DNA of 64,000 nt from Pseudomonas turukhanskensis (lineage in GTDB: Bacteria; Pseudomonadota; Gammaproteobacteria; Pseudomonadales; Pseudomonadaceae), in assembly GCF_027922365.1 (NCBI RefSeq), contig NZ_BSFN01000010.1, positions 54,221 through 118,220 of the forward strand. Reading direction: 5' to 3'. The position numbers and the translations under genes were made by a program. How positions within the stretch are numbered: the stretch's first letter is position 1; every line of letters starts with the position of its first letter. The notes beneath the pieces are model-generated. The model made no database searches. It saw only the letters and a list, made by a program, of their open reading frames with translations, and was not told where the DNA came from. Positions 9,380 to 17,875 of the stretch are shown piece after piece.

Positions 9380-9942
9380 TTGTCCTCGTCCGTTGCATCA
9401 AGACCTGCGGTCTTTGAGGCGTTCGTTATACCGTTTGCGCCGGTGCACTCCAACTGCCGACTGCAAAAACACCGCCGACCGCAAACACTCAGGTGCCGGC
9501 TAGTTTTTCCAGGTAACTGCACAGCATCAACGCCATGGCATCGCTATAGATTTTTATCTTGGCCGGTGCGCATGGTCTGTTCGGCATTGTTTGTTATCGC
9601 CTGGGCAGGCGGGGTATCGCGGTAGAGCGGGACTGCGTCGTTCAGCGCCACGCGCATCTGCGCCTCATCGTGAGGTGGGCGGTGCGCTCGACGTTTACCG
9701 GCAAACGCAAAGTGATTGTGGCGATGGCAGAGGGGCATGGCGCTAGCGCATAGAAAGCAGCGAGGCTGACGCGCGCTCACAGCGACCACGTTTGCGGTAG
9801 GAGAGGCTTCAGCCTCGATGTTGTTGATCTTGCGCTAGATGATTTGGTTATTAGCCTAAACGAATTAATTATTTAGGTCGTTCTTGAGGCCCGGCATAGA
9901 GTAGCCATCCCGCCTGATAAGGGCTCAAGCCCAGGGATTGCC
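9380..9942. other. 563-bp intergenic region before epsC
   Basis: Divergent space between the kinase start and epsC. It holds a single repeat arm at 9796-9820 and two overlapping short open frames (9544-9789 minus, 81 codons; 9559-9753 plus, 64 codons). Neither has a recognisable domain or a convincing ribosome-binding site, so I do not call a gene. The segment 9830-9870 is AT-rich and is a plausible epsC promoter region. Confidence 0.5.
9796..9820. repeat. REP-type palindrome (GTAGGAGAGGC family)
   Basis: The core GTAGGAGAGGCTTCAGCCTC followed by GATG is identical to the right arms of the copies at 25.5 and 46.7 kb. Single copy in the epsC upstream region. Confidence 0.75.
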
Positions 9943-10917
9943 ATGACCAAACAGCTCAACGCCGGCCTCGACCAGCTGACCCCAACGCCCACCGAGGCCG
10001 TCAGCCAACCGGTAAATTGGCAACTGGAGCAGATAGTCGGCGAACTGCATGCCGTGCGCGCCGAATGGCGCAGCAGCAACGGCCGCTCGCGTGAATTGGT
10101 GGGCCGTGAGCTGCCGTCCCGGCAGGCCATGGCCACTATTCTCGATGGCCTGATCGGCGCGTTGTTTCCCATGCGTCTGGGGCCAAGCAACCTGCGCCAG
10201 GAAAGCGAAGACTTCTACGTTGGCCACACACTGGACAACGCGCTGAACTGCCTGCTGGCCCAGGTCCGCCTGGAACTGGCCTATGCCGCCCGTCAGCGCG
10301 GTGAAGACCCGGTCGGCGAAGCCGACGCCGTGGCCATCGTGCGCGATTTCGCCAGCGCCTTGCCGGCCATGCGTCGTCTGCTCGATACCGACGTGATTGC
10401 CGCCTACCAGGGCGACCCGGCGGCACGCAGCGTGGACGAAGTACTGCTGTGCTACCCCGGCATTCTGGCAGTGATTCACCATCGCCTTGCGCACCACCTG
10501 TATCGCGCCGGCTTGCCATTGCTGGCGCGCATCAGCGCGGAACTGGCGCACTCGGCCACCGGTATCGACATTCACCCCGGCGCGCAGATTGGCCATAGCT
10601 TCTTTATCGACCACGGCACCGGTGTGGTCATCGGCGAAACCGCGATCATCGGCAACCACGTGCGCATCTATCAGGCCGTGACCTTGGGCGCCAAGCGCTT
10701 TACCGCTGACGAGACCGGGCAATTGCACAAAGGCCAGCCGCGTCATCCGATTGTCGAAGACGACGTGGTGATTTATGCCGGCGCGACCATTCTGGGCCGC
10801 ATTACCCTGGGCAAAGGCTCGACCATTGGCGGCAATGTGTGGCTGACCCGCAGTGTGCCGGCGGGGAGCAATGTGAGTCAGGCAACGGCGCAGAGCCAAT
10901 GCCCGGGTGAGGCGTAG
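9943..10917 (+). CDS. epsC: Serine O-acetyltransferase EpsC
   Basis: A 324-residue protein with an N-terminal helical domain (about 1-180) and a C-terminal left-handed beta-helix of hexapeptide repeats (about 185-310). The repeats include the serine acetyltransferase signature HPGAQIG...FFIDHGTGVVIGETA and the later IGGNVWLT. The reaction is acetyl-CoA plus L-serine to O-acetylserine, the first step of cysteine synthesis. The longer N-terminus is typical of the EpsC/CysE variant of Pseudomonas. It sits alone, with a strong convergent hairpin just downstream. Other sulfur genes in the window (sulfite reductase, msu operon) are not linked to it transcriptionally. Confidence 0.92.
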   Translation: MTKQLNAGLDQLTPTPTEAVSQPVNWQLEQIVGELHAVRAEWRSSNGRSRELVGRELPSRQAMATILDGLIGALFPMRLGPSNLRQESEDFYVGHTLDNALNCLLAQVRLELAYAARQRGEDPVGEADAVAIVRDFASALPAMRRLLDTDVIAAYQGDPAARSVDEVLLCYPGILAVIHHRLAHHLYRAGLPLLARISAELAHSATGIDIHPGAQIGHSFFIDHGTGVVIGETAIIGNHVRIYQAVTLGAKRFTADETGQLHKGQPRHPIVEDDVVIYAGATILGRITLGKGSTIGGNVWLTRSVPAGSNVSQATAQSQCPGEA

Positions 10918-10998
10918 CGCGAATATCCGCAAAGCGTATATCCGCCGATTCACGCAATTGTGATCAACGAAAGTCCATCGCCCCGAGCCTTGCGTGTC

Positions 10999-11027
10999 GG
11001 CGACTATCGCCTGCGGCGATAGTCGCC
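10999..11027. terminator. Perfect 13-bp hairpin between convergent genes
   Basis: Arms GGCGACTATCGCC (10999-11011) and GGCGATAGTCGCC (11015-11027) are perfectly complementary around a TGC loop. It lies between the epsC stop and the stop of the convergent regulator at 11028. There is no long T tract, so it may be a repeat palindrome acting as a bidirectional terminator. Confidence 0.7.
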
Positions 11028-12500
11028 CTACATCGCTGTCACAATCCGGCCCAACATCTCCATCGCCCGCTCACTTGCCTCATCCCACGGATGCCCATGG
11101 TTCAACCGGGCGCAGTTGCCGAAACGCCGCGTGGCAGAAAAGATCGGCCCCGGCGCGAGGCTGATGCCTTGGGCCAACGCCAGTTGAAACAGCTGCAGCG
11201 AGTCGACCTGCTCGGGAAATTCAACCCACAGAAAATAGCCGCCGCTGGGCCGCGTCACCCGCGTTTGCGCCGGAAAATGCCGGGCCGCGGAGGCGAGCAT
11301 GGCGCTCTGTTGCATCTCCAGGGTGTGGCGCAATTTGCGTAAGTGGCGGTCGTAACCGCCGTGCTGCAGGTAGTCGGCAATTGCCGCCTGCGCAGGCACT
11401 GACGGGGAAATGGTGGTCATCAGTTTGAGTCGGCTGATTTTTTCTGCGTAGCGCCCACCGGCCACCCAGCCCACCCGATAACCTGGCGCCAGGCTTTTGG
11501 AAAACGAGCCGCAGTGCATCACCAGGCCGTCGCGGTCGAAGCTCTTTACCGGCTTGGGCGGCTGGGTGCCGTAGTACAGCTCGGCGTACACGTCGTCTTC
11601 AATCAGCGGCACCTGGTGTTGCTGCAGCAGTTCGTAAAGCGCGCGTTTTTTCTCCTCGCTCATGCTCGCGCCCAACGGGTTCTGCAGGCTGCTCATAAAC
11701 CAGCAGGCCTTGATGGGCAAGTGCGCCAGGCTGTCGGCCAGGGTTTGCAGGTCGATGCCCTCGCGCGGGTGCACGGGTATTTCCACCGCTTTCAATTTCA
11801 GCCGTTCCAGCACTTGCAAGGTGGCATAAAAGGCAGGCGCCTCGATGGCCACCAGGTCGCCGGGCTGGGTGACGGTTTGCAGGCACAGGTTGAGCGCTTC
11901 CATGGCGCCATTGGTAATCACCAATTCTTCCAGCGGCAGCATGACGCCGCTGACCATGTAGCGCAGGGCAATCTGCCGGCGCAGGTCAGGGTTGCCGGCC
12001 GTCATGTCGGCAATCACTGCATGGGGCGATAGCACCCGCAGGCTCTGCGCCATGGAGCGGGCCAGGCGAGCGAGGGGATACAGATGCGGGCTGGGGAAGG
12101 CCGAGCCGAAGGGCACGGTGTTGGGGTCTTTCAGTGAGCCGAGTACCGAAAACACCAGTTCGCTCACGTCCACATCAGTGGTGTGTGCCGGGCGTGGGTT
12201 GCTCTGGGCATCGGGCAACGGTTGTTTGGCATGTTCGCGCACAAAGTAGCCTGAGCGCGCCCGCGCCTGAATCAACCCACGGTCTTCGAGCAGGTAATAA
12301 GCCTGGAATACCGTGGACGGGCTGACGCCATAGGTGCGGCTGGCGTGGCGTACCGAGGGCACTTTTTCGCCGGCAGCCAACACGCCGGTGCGGATCAGTT
12401 CGGCAATTTCATCGGCGAATTTTTCGTAGCGTTTCATCTTGTCCTGCAAGACCACGGGCGGATGCGCAGGAAGGTACTCTACGGAAAGCGGCGCAGTCAT
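11028..12500 (-). CDS. MocR-type regulator (GntR HTH fused to PLP aminotransferase fold)
   Basis: A 490-residue two-domain regulator. Residues about 18-92 form a GntR winged helix (EKVPSVRHASRTYGVSPSTV), followed by a linker and a fold-type-I aminotransferase domain from about 125. The PLP-binding lysine is K335 in GSFSKSLAPGYRVGW, and conserved NPLG and EDDVYAEL motifs are present. MocR proteins bind PLP with an amine or amino acid ligand and control nearby metabolic genes. It is 32 bp downstream of ccoG on the same strand, so it could be co-transcribed, although no functional link is known. The target and ligand cannot be read from the sequence. Confidence 0.92.
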   Translation of the reverse strand: MTAPLSVEYLPAHPPVVLQDKMKRYEKFADEIAELIRTGVLAAGEKVPSVRHASRTYGVSPSTVFQAYYLLEDRGLIQARARSGYFVREHAKQPLPDAQSNPRPAHTTDVDVSELVFSVLGSLKDPNTVPFGSAFPSPHLYPLARLARSMAQSLRVLSPHAVIADMTAGNPDLRRQIALRYMVSGVMLPLEELVITNGAMEALNLCLQTVTQPGDLVAIEAPAFYATLQVLERLKLKAVEIPVHPREGIDLQTLADSLAHLPIKACWFMSSLQNPLGASMSEEKKRALYELLQQHQVPLIEDDVYAELYYGTQPPKPVKSFDRDGLVMHCGSFSKSLAPGYRVGWVAGGRYAEKISRLKLMTTISPSVPAQAAIADYLQHGGYDRHLRKLRHTLEMQQSAMLASAARHFPAQTRVTRPSGGYFLWVEFPEQVDSLQLFQLALAQGISLAPGPIFSATRRFGNCARLNHGHPWDEASERAMEMLGRIVTAM

Positions 12501-12532
12501 GCGATGGACCTCGTTTATCAGCCTCGATGCGG

Positions 12533-13948
12533 TTAGCGATTCAACGGCGCTACAAAGGTGCTGACACCCGCCACCCGGTTTTCAGGCGCCCCCACTTCAT
12601 GCACTTCAAAGTGCACCTTCTGCGAGGTGCGGGTGACCTGCGGCGCGGTCAACACCACGCTCAACGGCACGTCGGTAATCTCGCCAGGCGCCAGCTCCAC
12701 ACGGGTCTTGCCGCGCAGCTCGAACGGCCCATCTCCGCTCAAGGCCAACTCATAGGTGCGGCTTTGCTGGGTTTTGTTGATGACCTTGACGCTGTAGATG
12801 TTCTCGATTTGCCCGGCGCTGTTTTCGCGAAACAGGCCACGGTCGCGGGTGATATCCAGCGACAGCAATGGCCGCGCGTCCAATGCCCACACGAAGGCGC
12901 CAATCATCAAGGCCAGTGCGGCGGCGTAGCTCACAAGGCGTGGGCGCAGGTAGTGGGTTTTGCCACCGGCCAGCGCGCTTTCCGAGCGGTAACCCACCAG
13001 GCCACGTGCGTAGCCCATCTTGTCCATCACCGAGTCGCAGGCATCGATGCAGGCGCCGCAACTGATGCAATCCAACTGCAAGCCGTCGCGGATGTCGATG
13101 CCAGTGGGGCATACCTGCACGCACATCGTGCAGTCGATGCAGTCACCCAGCCCGACGCTTTGTGGGGCAACCTCTTTACGCCGTGGCCCGCGGCTTTCGC
13201 CACGGGCGGCGTCGTAGCTGACCAGCAGGGTGTCCTTGTCGAACATCACGCTTTGAAAGCGCGAGTAGGGGCACATATGCAGGCAGACTTTTTCCCGCAG
13301 CCAGCCGGCATTGAGGTAGGTGGCCGCGGTAAACAACAGCAGCCAGGTGGCGCTGCCGCTGTCGAGGCTGAATGTCACAAGCTCGCTGACCAGTTGGCGC
13401 ACGGGCACAAAGTAGCCAATAAAACCGATGGCGGTGACCAGGCTTACGCCGAGCCACAACGCATGTTTGGCCGAGCGGCGTAGCACCTTGTTGGCGGACC
13501 AGGGCGCAGCGTCCAGTTTGATGCGTTGGCCGCGGTCGCCTTCGGTGACCTTCTCCACCCACATAAACACCCAGGTCCACACGCTTTGCGGGCAGGTGTA
13601 GCCGCACCACACGCGGCCGGCGAATACGGTAATGGCGAACAGGCCAAAGGCGGCAATGATCAGCAGCGCCGACAGCAGAATGAAATCCTGCGGCCAGAAG
13701 GTAGCGCCAAAGATGTAAAAGCGTTGCCCGGACAGATCCCAGAGCACCGCTTGGCGGCCTTCCCAGTTCAGCCAGGCTGTACCGAAGAAAATCGCAAACA
13801 GCAGCCCTGCACCGTACAGACGCAGGTTGCGGTACAGGCCGGTAAAAGCGCGGGTGTGAATCGGCCCGCCGGCTTGGGCCGGGGTCAGGCGCAGCGGTTG
13901 GCGCGGATCAATGGTTTCGATGATCTTGGCGGGAATACGGTCAGTCAT
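12533..13948 (-). CDS. ccoG: Cytochrome c oxidase accessory protein CcoG (FixG/RdxA)
   Basis: A 471-residue membrane ferredoxin. Several transmembrane segments surround residues 40-210 and 330-350. Cysteine motifs: CGYTCP at 115-120, a ferredoxin set C270, C273, C276, C280P, and a second set C294, C297, C300, C304, enough for two [4Fe-4S] clusters. The C-terminal 120 residues form an exported immunoglobulin-like domain. CcoG acts in copper delivery to cbb3 oxidase, reducing Cu(II) to Cu(I). The usual ccoNOPQ neighbours are not in this window. Instead it is divergent from sulfite reductase across a 305-bp region containing a repeat element. Confidence 0.93.
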   Translation of the reverse strand: MTDRIPAKIIETIDPRQPLRLTPAQAGGPIHTRAFTGLYRNLRLYGAGLLFAIFFGTAWLNWEGRQAVLWDLSGQRFYIFGATFWPQDFILLSALLIIAAFGLFAITVFAGRVWCGYTCPQSVWTWVFMWVEKVTEGDRGQRIKLDAAPWSANKVLRRSAKHALWLGVSLVTAIGFIGYFVPVRQLVSELVTFSLDSGSATWLLLFTAATYLNAGWLREKVCLHMCPYSRFQSVMFDKDTLLVSYDAARGESRGPRRKEVAPQSVGLGDCIDCTMCVQVCPTGIDIRDGLQLDCISCGACIDACDSVMDKMGYARGLVGYRSESALAGGKTHYLRPRLVSYAAALALMIGAFVWALDARPLLSLDITRDRGLFRENSAGQIENIYSVKVINKTQQSRTYELALSGDGPFELRGKTRVELAPGEITDVPLSVVLTAPQVTRTSQKVHFEVHEVGAPENRVAGVSTFVAPLNR

Positions 13949-14030
13949 GGCATGGCCCCATCAGGCTCTTTATCAGGCGAGGGCATGATGGGTGGGCAAC
14001 TGATTCGATAACAGACTCAGGTTGAATGGA

Positions 14031-14180
14031 AAAAAGCGGATCAGATGCCGTGCGCTGATCCGTTACTCTGGGTCCCAGCCTGCGCTGGGACGACGGTAGA
14101 TTGGGCAAAGACCTCCGTCATTCCAGCGCAGGCTGGAATCCAGAATATGGCAGGCAGCGCTGCTATCTGATCCGCTTTTT
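14031..14180. repeat. 150-bp nested inverted-repeat element (MITE/REPIN-like)
   Basis: The ends are perfect 16-bp inverted repeats: AAAAAGCGGATCAGAT at 14031-14046 and its complement at 14165-14180. Inside are two facing palindromes (about 14066-14096 and 14114-14147) of the same family as the window-start tandem array. It lies between the divergent ccoG and sulfite reductase genes, so it may also affect their promoters. No coding capacity. Confidence 0.8.
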
Positions 14181-14253
14181 AACGTCTCATCTGCCGCTGT
14201 TTCGTACCGCGGTGTCACCGGCATAGTCCCCTCACTAACCGAGGGCCGCCCCG

Positions 14254-15921
14254 ATGTATGAATACGACGATTACGACCACGCGCTGGTGCACGAGCGGGT
14301 TGCGCAGTTTCGCGACCAGGTGCAACGCCGGCTCAGTGGCGAACTGAGCGAGGAAGAGTTTCTGCCGCTGCGGTTGCAGAACGGCCTCTATATGCAGAAA
14401 CACGCTTATATGCTGCGCGTGGCCATTCCCTACGGCACGCTCAGCGCCGAGCAACTGCGCTGCCTGGCCGCCATTGCCCGTGAGTACGACCGCGACTATG
14501 GGCACTTCACTACGCGGCAAAATATCCAGTTCAACTGGATAGAACTGGAGCAGGTGCCGGACATTCTCGCCCGCCTGGCCGAGGTGCAAATGCACGCCAT
14601 CCAGACCTCCGGCAACTGCGTGCGCAATATCACCACCGAAGCCTTCGCCGGGGTGGCGGCCGATGAATTGCTGGACCCGCGCCCGCTGGCAGAAATCCTG
14701 CGCCAGTGGTCCACGGTCAACCCGGAATTCCTGTTTCTGCCACGCAAATTCAAGATCGCCCTGTGCTCGGCCATTGAAGACCGTGCGGCGATTCAGATGC
14801 ACGATATTGGCCTGTATCTGTACCAGGGCGATGCCGGGCAAATGCTGCTGCGGGTGATGGTCGGCGGCGGGCTGGGGCGCACGCCCATTCTTTCCCAGCA
14901 GATACGCGACGGCCTGCCATGGCAGCACGTTCTGTCGTACGTCGAGGCCATCTTGCGGGTGTACAACCGCCATGGGCGGCGAGACAACAAGTACAAGGCG
15001 CGCATCAAGATTCTGGTTAAAGCCTTGGGTATCGAGGCATTCGCCGCCGAAGTGGAGCGCGAATGGCAGCACCTCAAAGACGGCCCGGCCGAGCTGACCG
15101 ACACCGAGTACCAGCGCGTGGCCAGCGCCTTTGTGCCGCCCGCCTATGAGTCCTTGCCGGTCGTTGATCTGGAGTACGGCAGCCACCTGGCGCAGCACCT
15201 GGGGTTCGAGCGTTGGGTGCAGCGCAACGTCAAAGCCCACAAGGTACCCGGCTATGCCTCGGTTGTGCTGTCGACCAAACCGGGCGCGGCATTGCCACCT
15301 GGCGATGTAACCAGCGCGCAGATGGAGGCGGTTGCCGACTGGGCAGAGCGCTTTGGTTTTGGCGAAATACGCATTGCCCATGAGCAGAACATCGTATTGC
15401 CGGATGTGCGCAAGCGCGATCTGTTCGCGCTGTGGCAGGCCGCCTGCGAGCAGGGGCTGGGCACGGCAAATATCGGTTTGCTCAGCGACATCATTGCCTG
15501 CCCGGGCGGTGACTACTGCTCGCTGGCCAATGCCAAGTCGATCCCTATCGCTCAAGGCATTCAGGCGCATTTCGATGACCTGGATTACCTGCACGACATC
15601 GGCGAGCTGAGCCTGAATATCTCCGGCTGCATGAATGCCTGCGGCCATCACCACATCGGCAATATCGGCATTCTGGGCGTCGATAAGAACGGCAGCGAGT
15701 GGTACCAGATCACCCTTGGCGGCGCCCAGGGTCAGCACGCGGCGCTGGGCAAGGTGATTGGCCCTTCGTTTGCGGCTGAGCAGGTGCCACAGGTGATCGA
15801 GCGCATCGTGCAAACCTTTACCGACTACCGCGAACACCAAGAGCGTTTCGTCGATACGGTGCAGCGCATTGGCCTGGAGCCGTTCAAGGAACGGGTGTAC
15901 CGCACGCAGGAGGTGGCATGA
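14254..15921 (+). CDS. cysI: Nitrite/sulfite reductase hemoprotein subunit
   Basis: A 555-residue siroheme/[4Fe-4S] reductase. The cluster cysteines are C416 and C422 in ACPGGDYCSLA, and C459 and C463 in NISGCMNACGHHH. Two ferredoxin-like/siroheme-binding halves are apparent, with TTRQNIQFNW near residue 87. In Pseudomonas this form reduces sulfite to sulfide for cysteine synthesis; a nitrite role is less likely without nitrate genes nearby. Its last codons overlap the start of the DUF934 gene (15918-15921), a conserved pairing. The start at 14254 gives the family N-terminus MYxYDxYD. Confidence 0.92.
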   Translation: MYEYDDYDHALVHERVAQFRDQVQRRLSGELSEEEFLPLRLQNGLYMQKHAYMLRVAIPYGTLSAEQLRCLAAIAREYDRDYGHFTTRQNIQFNWIELEQVPDILARLAEVQMHAIQTSGNCVRNITTEAFAGVAADELLDPRPLAEILRQWSTVNPEFLFLPRKFKIALCSAIEDRAAIQMHDIGLYLYQGDAGQMLLRVMVGGGLGRTPILSQQIRDGLPWQHVLSYVEAILRVYNRHGRRDNKYKARIKILVKALGIEAFAAEVEREWQHLKDGPAELTDTEYQRVASAFVPPAYESLPVVDLEYGSHLAQHLGFERWVQRNVKAHKVPGYASVVLSTKPGAALPPGDVTSAQMEAVADWAERFGFGEIRIAHEQNIVLPDVRKRDLFALWQAACEQGLGTANIGLLSDIIACPGGDYCSLANAKSIPIAQGIQAHFDDLDYLHDIGELSLNISGCMNACGHHHIGNIGILGVDKNGSEWYQITLGGAQGQHAALGKVIGPSFAAEQVPQVIERIVQTFTDYREHQERFVDTVQRIGLEPFKERVYRTQEVA

Positions 15922-16349
15922 ACAAGCTGATCCGTTTGGTGGACGGGCTTCCCGTGATCGAGAGCGCTGACCCCACGCTGGCAATCGTGCCCCTGGCGCA
16001 ATGGCAAGCCGGTGAAGGCCTGCTGCTGGGCCCGGACGATGACGTGGAAAGCCTGCAACCGTTACTGGCCGACGTGGCCATGATTGCCATCGACTTTCCC
16101 AGCTTTCGCGATGGCCGGGGCTATAGCCAGGCGTATCTGTTGCGCCGGCGTTTGGGCTGGCAAGGCGAGTTGCGTGCGGTGGGTGATGTGTTGCGTGATC
16201 AGCTCAGCCATATGCGCCAGTGCGGCTTCGACAGCTTTGCCGTGCGCGCCGACAAGTCGGTGGAGGATGCGGTTAAAGGGTTGGCGGGGGTAAGTGTGTT
16301 GTATGGGCGCTCGGCCATTGAGCCTCGGCCGTTGTTTCGGCGGCGTTGA
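15918..16349 (+). CDS. DUF934 protein, sulfite reductase partner
   Basis: A 143-residue protein of the DUF934 family, which is nearly always encoded directly after CysI-type sulfite reductase. It contains the characteristic segment IDFPSFRDGRGYSQAYLLR followed by GELRAVGDVLRDQL, then QCGFDSFAVR. Its ATG overlaps the reductase stop in an ATGA arrangement, so the two are translationally coupled. No catalytic motif is visible; an accessory or electron-delivery role in sulfite reduction is an inference from context. The C-terminus ends close after the conserved core. Confidence 0.9.
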   Translation: MNKLIRLVDGLPVIESADPTLAIVPLAQWQAGEGLLLGPDDDVESLQPLLADVAMIAIDFPSFRDGRGYSQAYLLRRRLGWQGELRAVGDVLRDQLSHMRQCGFDSFAVRADKSVEDAVKGLAGVSVLYGRSAIEPRPLFRRR

Positions 16350-16368
16350 GGACGACCCTCAGGCCCAG

Positions 16369-16394
16369 CCCCTCTCCCGCGAGCGGGCGAGGGG
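16369..16394. terminator. GC-rich hairpin after the sulfite reductase operon
   Basis: CCCCTCTCCCGC and GCGGGCGAGGGG pair over 12 bp with one mismatch around a GA loop, 20 bp after the DUF934 stop. There is no T tract, so termination is plausible but not certain. The rest of 16350-16596 holds no gene that I can support. Confidence 0.5.
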
Positions 16395-16596
16395 AACCGG
16401 ATCAAGCAAACGGTACGACACTCGATCCAGGCTCGTTGCTTCCTTGGTAGAGAGGACTTTCCTAGGGCGGGCAATTGCGCGTTATTCTCGACATCATCTT
16501 TTGCAACAGCAAAAACGTGGCCCTGCTGGCGGTCACCAGTGAACCTTTGCACCTAAACCGCAATCTCTGTCGGGTTGGATTTCAAAGGAGGTATCT

Positions 16597-17082
16597 ATGT
16601 TTTTGCGCTCATTCAGCATGGCGTTGTTGGTTGCCCTCAGCGGCCCGGTAGTGGCCGACAATGACGACAGCCCGCTAAACGCCGACCGTGGCCAGGCGCG
16701 GCCGGTGATCGTAATTGCCAACAGCGCGGCCGACCCCGCCTTGGTAAAACTGCAGGCTGCCTTGAAAGAGCCTGCCAATCAGGCCGCCTTCAAAGAACGC
16801 AATATGGTGCTGTACACCGTGGTGAATACCCTGGGTAAGCGCGAAGGCAAAGACCTCGACCCACAGAGCACCATGGCCCTGATTCGTGCCTTGAAGCTGG
16901 GCGCCAGCGCACAAGCCAAAGTGATTTTGCTGGGCAAGGATGGCGAGAAAAAGCTTGAGCATTCCGGGCCGGTTGAGCCACAGCAGTTGTTCAGCACGGT
17001 GGACCAGTTGCCGGCCAGCCAGAAAGAGCTGAGTAAACCCGTAGACCCGAATCAGCCGGCGCCCGCGCCTTTGGATGATTAG
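16597..17082 (+). CDS. Exported DUF4174-like protein
   Basis: A 161-residue protein with a clear signal peptide (about 1-20, ending near VVAD) and a strong Shine-Dalgarno sequence (AAAGGAGG) before the ATG. The mature part carries a thioredoxin-like pattern (RPVIVIANSAADPALVKLQ... then AKVILLGKDGEKKLEHSGP) as in DUF4174 proteins, which resemble redox-fold domains without the CXXC pair; no cysteine is present here. It ends in a Pro-rich tail. Monocistronic between two hairpin elements. A periplasmic location follows from the signal peptide; function is unknown. Confidence 0.8.
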   Translation: MFLRSFSMALLVALSGPVVADNDDSPLNADRGQARPVIVIANSAADPALVKLQAALKEPANQAAFKERNMVLYTVVNTLGKREGKDLDPQSTMALIRALKLGASAQAKVILLGKDGEKKLEHSGPVEPQQLFSTVDQLPASQKELSKPVDPNQPAPAPLDD

Positions 17083-17097
17083 CCGGTGCTTTAAAAC

Positions 17098-17150
17098 GCC
17101 GCGAGGCTGAAGCCTCTCCTACGGGAATTGTTGTCTCATGTAGGCGAGGC
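17098..17150. repeat. REP-type palindrome pair (CGAGGCTGAAGCCTC family)
   Basis: A full arm CGAGGCTGAAGCCTCTCCTA faces a decayed arm TGTAGGCGAGGCTTCGG about 20 bp later. It separates the convergent DUF4174 and YqaA genes. Confidence 0.7.
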
Positions 17151-17157
17151 TTCGGTT

Positions 17158-17586
17158 TTAAAGATTCATTACCACTGCGGCCAACGCCAGGTAGCGACCG
17201 GCTTTGGCCACCGTTACCAGCAGCAAAAAGCGCCACAGCGGTTCGCGCATGACGCCGGCGATCAAGGTGAGCGGGTCGCCCACCACCGGCAGCCAGCTAA
17301 GCAACAGGGTCCAGCAGCCATAGCGCTGATACCACTGCTGTGCCCGGGCCATTTGCTGCGCATTGGCTGGAAACCAGCGACGCTCGCGGTAGCGTTCTAT
17401 ACCGCGCCCCAGTATCCAGTTCAGCCACGAGCCCAGCACATTGCCGCTGATGGCCACCGCCAGGAGGCCGGCAGGCGAGTAATCACCGGCCAATAACAAA
17501 CCCACCAGCACGGCTTCCGATTGCAACGGCAGCAGCGTGGCGGCGAGAAAGGCGATGGTGAAGAGGCTGAGGTAGGCAGTGAGCAT
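17158..17586 (-). CDS. YqaA-type small membrane protein (SNARE-associated/DedA-like)
   Basis: A 142-residue membrane protein with about four hydrophobic segments. It shows the YqaA/DedA signature: LPLQSEAVLVGLL near residue 20, GNVLGSWLNWILGRG near 50, and an amphipathic turn W(L)PVVGDPLTLIAGVMR near 100 followed by the last helix. YqaA proteins are a short branch of the DedA superfamily linked to membrane homeostasis; the precise transported lipid or ion is not known. The ATG at 17586 starts directly with a transmembrane helix. It is convergent with the DUF4174 gene. Confidence 0.88.
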   Translation of the reverse strand: MLTAYLSLFTIAFLAATLLPLQSEAVLVGLLLAGDYSPAGLLAVAISGNVLGSWLNWILGRGIERYRERRWFPANAQQMARAQQWYQRYGCWTLLLSWLPVVGDPLTLIAGVMREPLWRFLLLVTVAKAGRYLALAAVVMNL

Positions 17587-17673
17587 AAGCGCGAGACTTT
17601 AACGCAACCGTAGGGCGAATACCCGTATGGGTATCTGCCGTACGCGGGGACAAGCGAGCTTTTTGCCACGGTC

Positions 17674-17705
17674 ACCGTCATTCCCGCCTAGGCGGGAATC
17701 CAGAC
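17674..17705. repeat. Single palindrome of the GTCATCCC repeat family
   Basis: ACCGTCATTCCCGCCTAGGC followed by GGGAATCCAGAC, a single arm with a perfect inner palindrome TTCCCGCCTAGGCGGGAA. It lies in the glgE leader. The rest of 17587-17875 shows no gene. Confidence 0.75.
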
Positions 17706-17875
17706 TTTTGCGCCCTGCGCAGCGGCCAAACAAACCTGACCAAAACCCTGAACTTTTGCTCTACACCGGGGCTCGGAACTGTACGCCCCCTGTTTAGCGC
17801 AGGGACAACGAATCCAGACACGCCGCCTCCCGGTTCATCGGGCGGCGGCGGTTTGCAGTGAAGGAGCCCGATTCG

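Noticed and set aside
9544..9789. Short open frames in the epsC upstream region
   Set aside because: Two overlapping frames on opposite strands, neither with a start signal or recognised domain.
14215..15984. 589-codon open frame opposite sulfite reductase
   Set aside because: It is the mirror of the conserved siroheme gene, with no ribosome site or domain.
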